From Metallosphaera tengchongensis (lineage in GTDB: Archaea > Thermoproteota > Thermoprotei_A > Sulfolobales > Sulfolobaceae), in assembly GCF_013343295.1 (NCBI RefSeq), contig NZ_CP049074.1, positions 2,027,501 to 2,091,500 on the forward strand: a stretch of 64,000 nucleotides of DNA, in the 5' to 3' direction. A model generated the notes under the pieces. The model was not told where the DNA came from and made no database searches. It saw only the letters and a list, made by a program, of their open reading frames with translations. This document shows positions 17,439 to 25,409 of the stretch, in pieces. Made by a program: the position numbers and the translations under genes. Positions within the stretch are counted from its first letter, which is position 1. Every line of letters starts with the position of its first letter.

Positions 17439-18626
17439 TTTTATTGTTATTTAAAAAATAAAACCAAACTATGATCTACTCATGATAAGGTGAGATATGA
17501 CCTAGGGAGAAGGACAGGGCGAATTCACCATAATAATTAGACACGTCTTTCCGTCAAGCGGGTCACAATAGACGAAAGCCTATCTCTAGGGGAAAGCAGG
17601 TCAGATCCTCGACCCTTATCTAGATCAAGTGGTAATGGGTTACGTCCTTTTCTACTTTCCCTCAACCATGTAAGGAGATCATCAGGGGAATTCATAAAGC
17701 CAGTTATTAATCTCCGAAGGAGGGGTTTAGTCCTCACCCTCTGCCCAGTACCATTTTAGGGACGCTATAGAAGTGTATAAGAGCTTGTTTAAAGGCCCTA
17801 AGAGGTGTAAGAATCCTAGAGCCCGCATGGGTAGGACTGGGGTCACCCACACAGATACCTTTCGTACCCTGGGTTACCTACCGTGTTTAGGGCTGTTTAA
17901 CCACGACTTGTACTTTGCGATAGCGACCCTATAGCAGTCTCGGGCGACTTTAGAAGGTAGATGGGACCTTCTCTGAGCCTCGTAAGAACCCTTGTTCTTA
18001 GGATAAGAAATAAGGTAATCAGTGGTCTTGAATCTCATGAATGTTCACCTTGGGACATAATAGCGTTGATAAACGGGGACGTATGGTGGGGTAACATTAG
18101 AATGATATTATAGTAACGTCACCTCGTCAAGCGGCAACCCTAGATAGACTTCTCTAAAGGATGATTGGCCCACAGTGATGCTAGGAGTCGAGGAGTCGTT
18201 CCCGATTATTATGGCCTGCTCCAAGCCCTTATGGACAAGGCCATCGTCCTACGGGTTACCCTTAGGAGAGGGCTTCCTCTCTACCTAGAGGGGCAAGACC
18301 ACCAACCGGTGCTGGTCACATGCATCGTCTATGGTCCTCCTAGGGAGTCATGGCCCTAAAAAGACCAAACCTCCAGCTCCTTAAGGGCTATCTCTAGTCT
18401 CCAGTCGGATTATTAGGACGCTCCAGTTAGTCCTATCTCCTTGTTTGGGGGCGATCCCTGCGTTTGCCGTGAGACTGCGAAGACACAGTACCCACTGACC
18501 TCCTGCATAGTGTGACTTTCCTCACGTAGGAGGGACGGGTTCATATGCCCTTTTCACCTTCAGCGTAAGGGAGTTTTCTACCAAGGATAAAAAGAGTTTT
18601 ATATGTGGGTAACAGAGTGGGTAAAC
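17439..18626 (+). other. 1.2-kb gene-free region with a NiCoT gene fragment
   Basis: No credible gene could be read here. It contains a 70-bp piece matching the 3' end of the nickel/cobalt permease gene (18049-18118, listed separately), so at least part is decayed coding DNA. The last 30 bp contain the TATA-like TTTTATATG (18596-18604) for vapB. Confidence 0.5.
18049..18118 (+). pseudogene. Relic of the 3' end of a NiCoT permease gene
   Basis: The segment from CTTGGGACATAATAGCG through GATAAACGGGGACGTATGG to ATTATAGTAAC aligns with 20443-20513 inside the intact NiCoT gene. I count about 85% identity with one single-base gap. The relic is in the same orientation and ends with stop codons. It implies an older duplicate or a previous copy of the transporter 1.4 kb upstream. 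Confidence 0.7.
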
Positions 18627-18866
18627 ATGGGAGAGGAGATAGTGACCATGGACGAGAGGGGGAGGATCACGATACCTAAGGAGATAAGGGACGCGATGAA
18701 GACGAAAAAGTTAAAGGTAAAGCTTGAGGGACAAAACATAGTCTTGGAACCCGTGATAGAGGACGTGGACAAATATTACGGCTTCTTCAGGAAAGATATA
18801 GGTGATATAGACGTGGACAAGGTCTTGCATGAGTCACTCTCTGAGTCGATGGGGTATGACCTCTAG
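18627..18866 (+). CDS. vapB: VapB-type antitoxin with AbrB/MazE (SpoVT) fold
   Basis: The protein has about 79 residues from ATG 18627 (MGEEIVTMDERGRITIPKEI). The longer frame from 18603 begins inside the TATA box TTTTATATG, so the inner ATG, about 25 nt downstream of it, is preferred (leaderless). VTMDERGRITIPKEIR is the swapped-hairpin AbrB DNA-binding motif. The C-terminal acidic tail (DVDKVLHESLSESMGYDL) is the expected toxin-wrapping part. Its stop overlaps the vapC start, the usual antitoxin-toxin arrangement. It should repress its own promoter with VapC. Confidence 0.85.
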   Translation: MGEEIVTMDERGRITIPKEIRDAMKTKKLKVKLEGQNIVLEPVIEDVDKYYGFFRKDIGDIDVDKVLHESLSESMGYDL

Positions 18867-19242
18867 GTACTTTGATGTTAACGTTTTCGTGTACTATTTG
18901 ACTGGGGATAAGACCAATGGCCCTAAGGCTAGGCATTGGTTCCATGTGACCGAAGAGAAGTACACTTCTTCGATAACCCCTTTATTGGTGACTGTTGTGT
19001 TAAGTAAGGTACTGGGCAGACCCGTGAGAGACCACGCACTGGCCAAGGACGTAGTGGACGCTTTTAGCTCAGTCGGGGTAAGGTACTTGGACCTCCCTCC
19101 CTGGGACGAGATAACAGAGACCATGGGGAAGTATAGATTGGACTTGGAGGACTCAATACACGTTGCTACAGCCATTAAGAACAAGTTAGACCTAGTGAGC
19201 AACGATGAAGAACTGAAACGTAAAGTGAACGCGGTGTTCTAG
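18856..19242 (+). CDS. vapC: VapC-type PIN-domain ribonuclease toxin
   Basis: The protein has about 128 residues from ATG 18856 (MTSRYFDVNVFVYYLTG), which overlaps the vapB end. The first PIN acidic residue is in YFDVNVFVYYL. The later ones are in YRLDLEDSIHVATAIKN and LVSNDEELKRK. The second conserved position, normally Glu in a segment like SVITxxEV, reads SSITPLLVTVVLSKV here, so the Glu seems to be missing. PIN toxins cleave RNA with a metal bound by these acids. Activity may be reduced. Otherwise length and order are normal. Confidence 0.83.
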   Translation: MTSRYFDVNVFVYYLTGDKTNGPKARHWFHVTEEKYTSSITPLLVTVVLSKVLGRPVRDHALAKDVVDAFSSVGVRYLDLPPWDEITETMGKYRLDLEDSIHVATAIKNKLDLVSNDEELKRKVNAVF

Positions 19243-19440
19243 TACTATCATTTGTTTATTTACCTGTTTTCCTCATTCGTTGATTTTCTTCGTTCATTTT
19301 ATCTATCTGTTGATGTAAAATCTAAGCTTTCAAAGGTACAGGTCGACTATTACGTCCACGGAAAGGGGGTGGAGGACTAAGTCTTGAGCATCAGATATTT
19401 CAAGTTATGTTCAGTCCACTGAATTTATTTTCAGATAAAA

Positions 19441-19466
19441 TTTCTGTACATATTTTCTGTACATAT
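19441..19466 (+). promoter_or_regulatory. Tandem 13-bp operator-like repeat upstream of the NiCoT permease
   Basis: TTTCTGTACATAT occurs twice with no spacer (19441-19453 and 19454-19466). Each copy contains the palindrome TGTACA. The TATA box TTTTAAAG (19481-19488) follows 15 bp later and the ATG is at 19513. The position directly upstream of BRE/TATA suits a metal-responsive regulator controlling nickel or cobalt uptake. The regulator is not identified. Confidence 0.55.
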
Positions 19467-19512
19467 ACAACGATAGATAGTTTTAAAGTCTGGATGGCCT
19501 ATCCATATCTAG

Positions 19513-20580
19513 ATGGGTAAGGTAGTTAAGCAGAGGGTAATGGCTGGACTACTTTTCTACGTTAGTGAATTTATAATAACTTCAATATTAATGGTATGGC
19601 TGTTCCAAGTATCTCAGGCCGTAGGGAACATAGAAGTCCATATAAAAGGTCTTTTAGCAAGTTTTTTGACATTAGGGATCTTAGCGTACCTCTTCGGTCT
19701 TAGGCACGCCGTAGACGCAGACCACCTAGCTGCAATAGATAATTCGACTAGGAAGCTTGTTCAGGAGGGTAAGTCATCACTATTCACTGGGTTATTTTTC
19801 TCATTAGGGCACTCTACTGTAGTAATCCTTCTTTCAGTAGCATTGATGCTTGCCACTCGTGCTATAGAGTCTAGTATCCCTCAACTCGAAAATGTAGGGT
19901 CTATTATAGGGACGTTAGTGAGTGGGTTCTTTTTATACATCATAGGTTTTCTCAATTTTATCGTATTAATTGAAATATACAAGTTGTTTAAGGAAGCAAA
20001 AGAAGGCAAAATGAACGAAGATAAGTTGAACGATACCTTATTGAAAAGAGGTTTTATGAATAGGTTTTTTAAAAATCTGTTTAAAATAGTAAACAGCCAG
20101 TACTACCTCTATCCTATAGGGTTCTTGTTTGGTCTAGGTTTCGATACTGCCTCTGAGACCGCCCTCTTAGCTATTAGTGCAGGGACTGCAGGTGCGTTCA
20201 CCAGGATACCATTATGGACGCTGTTGGTCTTCCCCCTTCTCTTTACGGCTGGTATGACTCTTATAGACACTACTGATGGTCTCTTCATGAACGGAGCGTA
20301 TAGATGGGCGTTCATGGGACACCCTATAAAGAAAGTCTGGTATAACCTGACAATGACTGTGATATCTGTTTTGGTCGCGTATGTGGTTGGCAGTCTAGAA
20401 CTCCTGGGACTAGTGCAGTCAGAGTTTAACTTGAACGGAGGACTTTGGGACGCAATAGCGTTGATAAATGGGGGCGTATGGTGGGGGAACATTGGAATAA
20501 TAATTATAGCAACATTTGCAATAGTATGGGTTTCATCTATAATTATTTATAAAACAAAAATTAGAAAGTATGAAATATAA
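19513..20580 (+). CDS. Nickel/cobalt permease, NiCoT family
   Basis: The protein has 355 residues and about eight transmembrane helices. The signature RHAVDADHLAAIDNSTRKL (residues 64-82) is the HX4DH metal-selectivity motif of helix II in NixA/HoxN proteins. A second family motif, LGFDTASETALLAIS, and a third, LFTAGMTLIDTTDG, follow. The protein imports Ni2+ and/or Co2+ at high affinity for enzymes such as urease or hydrogenase and for cobalamin. The gene is monocistronic, preceded by the tandem repeat at 19441 and a TATA box. Its codon use is more AT-rich than its neighbours. A relic of its 3' end lies at 18049-18118. Confidence 0.93.
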   Translation: MGKVVKQRVMAGLLFYVSEFIITSILMVWLFQVSQAVGNIEVHIKGLLASFLTLGILAYLFGLRHAVDADHLAAIDNSTRKLVQEGKSSLFTGLFFSLGHSTVVILLSVALMLATRAIESSIPQLENVGSIIGTLVSGFFLYIIGFLNFIVLIEIYKLFKEAKEGKMNEDKLNDTLLKRGFMNRFFKNLFKIVNSQYYLYPIGFLFGLGFDTASETALLAISAGTAGAFTRIPLWTLLVFPLLFTAGMTLIDTTDGLFMNGAYRWAFMGHPIKKVWYNLTMTVISVLVAYVVGSLELLGLVQSEFNLNGGLWDAIALINGGVWWGNIGIIIIATFAIVWVSSIIIYKTKIRKYEI

Positions 20581-20658
20581 TATATAAGTGTTTTTATTTT
20601 TAATTCCATGTAATAGAGTTAAATATGTGCTTTATAAATGGGAAGAAAGCTGTGGTGG

Positions 20659-20910
20659 GCAGTTTCAGCGAGAGTGTTAAGTTTATACAACTCCATCTAA
20701 TGTTTTTGCATAATGCCGGATGTGGGTATGTATCCCGAAAGGCTTGCATACGGACAGCCCAAGATGTGCAGGTTCCCCTACTTAGACGGTATCCCGTCTA
20801 GGTGGGTTGGGGTTACCCCTTGGGGCGGAGGAGGGTGAAGGAAGACCCGCTCTCCTCCCGTGACAAGGGTTGATGATCGATATCAAGTATGAGACCCGAT
20901 GAAACCAAAC
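20659..20910 (+). mobile_element. Short non-autonomous (MITE-like) derivative of the IS607-like element
   Basis: This is about 252 bp. It begins GCAGTTTCAGCGAGAGTG, as the left end of the element at 1508, and ends GATGAAACCAAAC, as its right end. The interior joins the left 80 bp to DNA matching the zinc-finger region and tail of tnpB (from GATGTGGGTATGTATCCCG, and the GGTTGGGGTTACCCC segment). Everything between has been deleted. A closely similar copy lies at 51121-51380. It must rely on a TnpA from elsewhere to move. Confidence 0.8.
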
Positions 20911-20958
20911 CCCAAGGAAAGATCTATGATGTGTTGATATACCCCAAGCTGAGCGAGG

Positions 20959-21408
20959 TTAGACGAGATCGTAAGATATCTCGAGGAGCTTTTTGGAGCT
21001 CCTAAAACGCCAGTCCTTTACCTCAACTTTCCCTATTTCCCCTGTGTAGTTAGTGTGTGGTTTGTTGCAGGCGTTCACGTTCCAACCCGGTATTACAACG
21101 ATACTGAGGACCTTTACCTCAGGGGGGACCGGGAAGAGGTCGTACATCTCATCTCCATACTTCCTTTCAGCTTCCTCCCTGGGTAACTCCTCCTTAATTA
21201 TTGCAACGTTCTCCTCAATCTTCCTGTTGGCGAGAAGATTTATCTCACCGATCTCCTCCTCAGAAGGCTTTCTATCATGTTGTACTGTCAACCTCCCGTG
21301 ACTTCCGCTCACATAAACGCTAGCCGTCCACTTTGCCCCCAGTACCTTCCTGACAGATCCCTTGAGGACGTGGAGAGCTGTGTGAGTCCTCACTTCTACT
21401 TGGTCCAT
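20959..21408 (-). CDS. Alanyl-tRNA editing protein, AlaX-type (short form)
   Basis: The protein has 149 residues. The zinc/active-site motif HxxxH is present as [13 protein letters not shown] (residues 8-20), and the second metal motif as [13 protein letters not shown] near residue 114 (CxxxH). These correspond to the editing domain of alanyl-tRNA synthetase. AlaX proteins hydrolyse Ser-tRNA(Ala) or Gly-tRNA(Ala) in trans. At this length it is of the small AlaX type. The promoter has the TATA-like CCTATAATG about 25 nt upstream on the minus strand. It is monocistronic. Confidence 0.85.
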   Translation of the reverse strand: MDQVEVRTHTALHVLKGSVRKVLGAKWTASVYVSGSHGRLTVQHDRKPSEEEIGEINLLANRKIEENVAIIKEELPREEAERKYGDEMYDLFPVPPEVKVLSIVVIPGWNVNACNKPHTNYTGEIGKVEVKDWRFRSSKKLLEISYDLV

Positions 21409-21685
21409 GAACTCAGGTAGAATAGTACATTATAGGTTTTTCCTAGGGAGATACGTGAAGTCGATCACGTTGATTTTTCGTCTTTAAAACCCCAGACCAG
21501 CAAGAGATCCGAGAGGGGAAGTTGAGTGACCTCCTTTTCCCTCTTCACGTTTTCTTCCTAGAGCGTGGAAAACTAGCCCTTTAGCTAGGAGGAGATCGGG
21601 TAAAGAACACTTTAAGCATTGAAGACGCCTGGATTTTCAAGAGTCGGGATTAAGACTTTTTTGTCTCCACAGCAATTACAATATC

Positions 21686-21919
21686 ATGAGAATTGAACTG
21701 GACCTTACGGGCCTGTGTTGTTCTGTTCCTCAGATGCTAGTGTACTCAAACCTAAAGAAGATGAAGGAGATGGACATCCTGGAGATCGTGGTCGAGAAGG
21801 GCAGCTCTCAGGAAAGGGACGTTTTGGAAGTGCTAAACTACTTTGGTCTTGAGCCCCAGGTCTCAGAGAGGAACGACGGTAATGTTGTGTACCTAGTCTC
21901 GAAACGGAGGACATTCTAG
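21686..21919 (+). CDS. TusA/SirA-like small sulfur-carrier protein
   Basis: The protein has 77 residues. LDLTGLCCSVPQMLVYSNLKKM is the TusA-like two-strand/helix start, where the CPxP motif appears as CSVP preceded by another Cys. Then come a beta strand (DILEIVVEKGSSQERDVLEVLNYFG) and a final strand (VVYLVSK). TusA-family proteins carry persulfide sulfur on the first Cys of this motif. Sulfolobales use several in sulfur oxidation and thiolation. The substitution of the first Pro by Ser is unusual. It is adjacent to the ETF/FixCX operon but convergent with it. Confidence 0.72.
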   Translation: MRIELDLTGLCCSVPQMLVYSNLKKMKEMDILEIVVEKGSSQERDVLEVLNYFGLEPQVSERNDGNVVYLVSKRRTF

Positions 21920-21972
21920 GATTTCATAAAATAAACCTCTTTATAACTTGAGGAAGACCTCTAGTGCTAAGG

Positions 21973-22260
21973 TCAGCCGTACCTCAACGACATCCCCAGC
22001 CCGTACCTTGGGAAGCTCCAGACTATGTTCTGGTATGGGCAGGCGATCCTGCACGCTCCGCACTCCACGCAGTTCTCATAGGAAAGCACTAGCCTCCTCC
22101 CGTCCCATGTATAGACGTTGGCAGGACACACCAGTATGCAGGGTTGGGGCTCACCATTCACCTCCTTACACTTCTGGCAAGTAGCGTTATCCTTCACGCT
22201 TAGGTGTGGTCTCTCGTCCCTCTTGTACCTTAACGTGTAGAGCTTCTCCTCAACTCTCAT
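21973..22260 (-). CDS. fixX: FixX-like ferredoxin of the ETF-quinone oxidoreductase
   Basis: The protein has about 95 residues from ATG 22260 (MRVEEKLYTLRYKRDE). That ATG overlaps the fixC stop as ATGA, so I prefer it to the longer frame starting at 22305. The protein has a Cys-rich stretch CQKCKEVNG...CILVCP and the iron-sulfur motif CVECGACRIACPY. FixX docks with FixC and carries electrons from the flavoprotein to quinone. It is the last gene of the ETF-fixC-fixX operon. Confidence 0.87.
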   Translation of the reverse strand: MRVEEKLYTLRYKRDERPHLSVKDNATCQKCKEVNGEPQPCILVCPANVYTWDGRRLVLSYENCVECGACRIACPYQNIVWSFPRYGLGMSLRYG

Positions 22261-23423
22261 GCTGTCACCTCCATTAGGAGAAGGGCGTGTTTCATCAACT
22301 TCCACGGGTTTTCCCTGATCCCAGACATGGATATACTCCCCCCAGTCCAGGAGGTGGCGACGTCAATGGCTGAGGAGACGTAGAACCTGAGGTTCTCCTC
22401 CTTTACCAACTCCCTGATCAGGGACCTCCCCTTCACGATCTGGGATATTTCAGGATCCCTAAGGAGAGACCTCTCGTACCCTTCACATCCGTCCCTGGCT
22501 ACGCTCTCCCCTGCTAGTGCCCCTGAGATCACTGCAGGTCCGATCCCGTTGAAAGTGATGGGGTTCACTAGGCCAAGGGCGTCCCCGACTAGGTAAACGT
22601 TTCCTGAACAAGGCCTCCACTCAGGGTACCCGTTCTCTGGTATGATCTTAGCTGAGTACTCCCTCAGGGAAAAGCCCTTCACGAGTTCCGGTATACCTAG
22701 GTACCTCTTGACTTCCTCCAGGACGTCTTGCGGTCTGAGCTTATGTCTCAGGAGCGACCTCATGTGCACTCCTATCCCGAAGGCTATGGAGTCCTTATAG
22801 GTGTAGAGGAACCCGGCCCCCGGCACAGGGTCCTGGAAGAGGTACCTGACCGAGATCCCCTCTAGGTCTGAGGATAGCCCTAACCTCTTGTTTACCTCGT
22901 CCTTGTTAAGGGAGTACACCTCCTTAACGGTTTGCACGGTCTCCTCTGGGGTCAGGTCCCTCCTCAGACCCATGTCCATAGAGACGAGGGGATTAGCCCC
23001 CTCAGCTAGGATTATTGACTTACCATACACCTCCCCCCTGTCAGTGACGACTTTTTCTCCCTCTACCTTAAGCGCAGTCGTCTTGTTTAGGACCAACGCT
23101 CCTGCCTGTTCCGCTTGGGAGGCCATCCACTTGTCCAGCTTCAGTCTCCCTGTGGTGATTAGCCTATCCCTAGGTCTCACGTTTATCTCCACCTCACCCT
23201 TTCCCAACACTAACCTCACCCTCCTCACTTCCCTCTCCAACGGGGGCTCCGCCCCGAAGACCCTCAGGTCCTCAACCCTCACCATTGCCCCTGACACGTT
23301 TTTAGCCCCAGGTTCGGACCCCCTCTCTATTACCAGGGTCTTTAACCCCATCTTGGACGCCACGAGTGCTGAGGCGCTCCCAGCTGGTCCTGACCCTACT
23401 ATTATTAGGTCATACATGCTCAC
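22257..23423 (-). CDS. fixC: FixC-like flavoprotein (ETF:quinone oxidoreductase family)
   Basis: The protein has 388 residues. It begins with the FAD-binding Rossmann motif DLIIVGSGPAGSASALVA and ERGSEPGAKNVSGAM, typical of the FixC/geranylgeranyl reductase superfamily. The second FAD motif is NVYLVGDALGLVNPITFNGI near residue 270. Together with FixX it would pass electrons from ETF to the membrane quinone pool (caldariella quinone in this order). Translation is coupled to ETF (ATGA overlap at 23420-23423) and to fixX. No transmembrane helix is seen, so it is a peripheral protein. Confidence 0.9.
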   Translation of the reverse strand: MSMYDLIIVGSGPAGSASALVASKMGLKTLVIERGSEPGAKNVSGAMVRVEDLRVFGAEPPLEREVRRVRLVLGKGEVEINVRPRDRLITTGRLKLDKWMASQAEQAGALVLNKTTALKVEGEKVVTDRGEVYGKSIILAEGANPLVSMDMGLRRDLTPEETVQTVKEVYSLNKDEVNKRLGLSSDLEGISVRYLFQDPVPGAGFLYTYKDSIAFGIGVHMRSLLRHKLRPQDVLEEVKRYLGIPELVKGFSLREYSAKIIPENGYPEWRPCSGNVYLVGDALGLVNPITFNGIGPAVISGALAGESVARDGCEGYERSLLRDPEISQIVKGRSLIRELVKEENLRFYVSSAIDVATSWTGGSISMSGIRENPWKLMKHALLLMEVTA

Positions 23424-25210
23424 AACCTCCTCAAGAGCTCTGGGACCACCTTGAACAGGTCCCCTACCAATCCGTAGTCGCAGTTGCTGAATATCTGCGC
23501 CTCAGGGTCCTGGTTCACCGCTATGACCTTCCTTGCCCCGGAAATGCCCACTAAGTGCTGGACTGCCCCAGAGATACCCAGGGCTAGGTAAAGCTTAGGT
23601 CTTATGGTCACCCCGGTCTGACCCACCTGCCTGTCTTTAGGGTACCAACCTGAGTCTGCTAGGGGCTTCGTTACCCCCACGACTCCCCCGAGTCTGCTCG
23701 CTAACTCCTCAGCCATCTTTATGTTCTCAGGGTCCCTTATACCCCTACCCACGCCCACCACGACATCAGCCTCGGCTAGGACGTTCCTCCTCTCCAGTTT
23801 CCTGTGCTCCAGAACCTTGAACCTAGTGAATAGGTCCTCCACTTCCTCCCTGATAACTTCCCCCTTCCTCTCCAGGAGTATTGGCCGGAATACTCCAGGT
23901 CTCACGGTCACCATCACTGGTCTGCTCTTGGGGCATACGATCGTTGACATCTCCTTCCCCCCGAAGTCCGGCCTAGTGGAGTTCAGGACTCCCTTGTCGT
24001 CCACATCGAAGCTCGTGCAGTCAGCTATGAGGCCAGTGTCAACTGTGATGGCTGTGGTTGAGGCTAGTTCCCTGGAGTTCCTTGTCCCAGGGAAGAGTAC
24101 TGCCTCAGGTTGGTATTTCCTCACCAGTTTAGATAGGGCTTGGGTGTAGACGTCGTTATCGTAGAGGTTGAAACCCTTGGTCACCCCAACGTAGACCTTG
24201 TCAGCACCGTGCTTGAATGACCCCTCCACCGCGTTGTCCACGTTGTCCCCAACCACCACTGCAGAGAGGGAGGTCGACATCAGGTCAGCTATTCTCCTCC
24301 CCTCAGCCATTATCTCCCATGAGGCTGGGTTCACGGTGGTATCCATGTGGTCCACGTAGACCCAGACCTCTCCCTTTACCTTTACCTTAGGTTCCGGTTT
24401 TACGTACCTCTCCTCATACCCCTGGTCTCCCTGCAGGGACTCCCTTATCTTCTGGACCAACCACTCAACAGCGTCCGGGTCTTCCAGTCTCTTGACCTCA
24501 GGGTTCCTGGTCTTGGGAGGAGGGTGTACCTTTATGACCTTGGTGGGTGAACCTGCCAGGCCTATCTTACTGGGCTCGGCCCCAATGTCCTCCTTGGTGA
24601 GCTTGGGTATCTTGGCTGTCTTTGCCCTGATCAGGGAGTTTATGTCTGGTTCCCTGGGTCTCCCGGTCTCCAAGATAGTGAGGACTGCAGGTATCGGGAG
24701 CTCCACCACCTCCTCCTCGTTCTCAGTAGCCCTCACAGCGACGACTCTCCTCTGGTCGAGTTCCTTGACCTCCTTTACGTAACCTAGGACGGGTATTCCC
24801 AACCATTTAGCAGTTTGAGGGCCTACCTGCTCTGTCTCCCCGTCCACAGCTCTCCTCCCGAACAGGTACAGGTCGGCTCCCCCGAGCTTCGTGATGGCCT
24901 TAAACAGCGTGTAGGAGGTAGCCCAGGTGTCAGCCCCAGCCATTGCCCTGTCCGTGATCAGGTAAGCTTCGTCTGCCCCCATAGCTAGGGCGTCCCTAAG
25001 GGCCAGTTCACCCTGCGGGGGGCCCATGGTGATTACCGTCACCTTGCCCCCGAACCTTTCCCTAAGCCTTATGGCCTCCTCAATCGCGTACAGGTCTGGG
25101 GGGTTCACAACTGCAGGAACCCCTTCCCTCACCAACGTGTTCGTCACGGGGTCAACTCTCAAGTCGTCAGCGTCCGGGACTTGCTTAATTGAGACTATTA
25201 TTCTTACCAT
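23420..25210 (-). CDS. Fused electron transfer flavoprotein, beta-alpha (FixA-FixB) chain
   Basis: The protein has 596 residues. Residues 1-255 are ETF beta: IIVSIKQVPDADDLRVDP, then ITMGPPQGELALRDALAMGADEAYLITD and FGRRAVDGETEQVGPQ. After a linker (RESLQGDQGYEERYVKPEP), residues 275-596 are ETF alpha, ending with the FAD-binding part GQTGVTIRPKLYLALGISGAVQHL and AVNQDPEAQIF. ETF collects electrons from acyl-CoA dehydrogenases, such as the one at 36897, and delivers them to FixC/FixX. The fusion of both subunits is characteristic of Sulfolobales. The promoter has GAATATATATATG about 28 nt before the ATG. Confidence 0.93.
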   Translation of the reverse strand: MVRIIVSIKQVPDADDLRVDPVTNTLVREGVPAVVNPPDLYAIEEAIRLRERFGGKVTVITMGPPQGELALRDALAMGADEAYLITDRAMAGADTWATSYTLFKAITKLGGADLYLFGRRAVDGETEQVGPQTAKWLGIPVLGYVKEVKELDQRRVVAVRATENEEEVVELPIPAVLTILETGRPREPDINSLIRAKTAKIPKLTKEDIGAEPSKIGLAGSPTKVIKVHPPPKTRNPEVKRLEDPDAVEWLVQKIRESLQGDQGYEERYVKPEPKVKVKGEVWVYVDHMDTTVNPASWEIMAEGRRIADLMSTSLSAVVVGDNVDNAVEGSFKHGADKVYVGVTKGFNLYDNDVYTQALSKLVRKYQPEAVLFPGTRNSRELASTTAITVDTGLIADCTSFDVDDKGVLNSTRPDFGGKEMSTIVCPKSRPVMVTVRPGVFRPILLERKGEVIREEVEDLFTRFKVLEHRKLERRNVLAEADVVVGVGRGIRDPENIKMAEELASRLGGVVGVTKPLADSGWYPKDRQVGQTGVTIRPKLYLALGISGAVQHLVGISGARKVIAVNQDPEAQIFSNCDYGLVGDLFKVVPELLRRL

Positions 25211-25409
25211 GAATACTCAATGATAATTACGAAACTCGCATATATATATTCTACTACGAATATTGCAGACATAACTAGGAAATTTTAATTCAGGCCCTGG
25301 AATAAGGTAGGGCAATAGTCCTGTACATTTCTGAAGGGCTTCGGTTAAACCCTAGGAAAACCGACAAAGAGGCTGACGTGACTTGACGACTCCTCCTAGT
25401 ACCATGGGA

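Noticed and set aside
17537-17737. Short minus-strand frame upstream of the E1 operon
   Set aside because: No homology, no start signals, and the surrounding 1.2 kb looks like decayed DNA.
22888-25223. Long plus-strand frames opposite fixC and ETF
   Set aside because: Ser/Thr/Leu-rich antisense translations caused by codon bias; the minus-strand genes have full family motifs.
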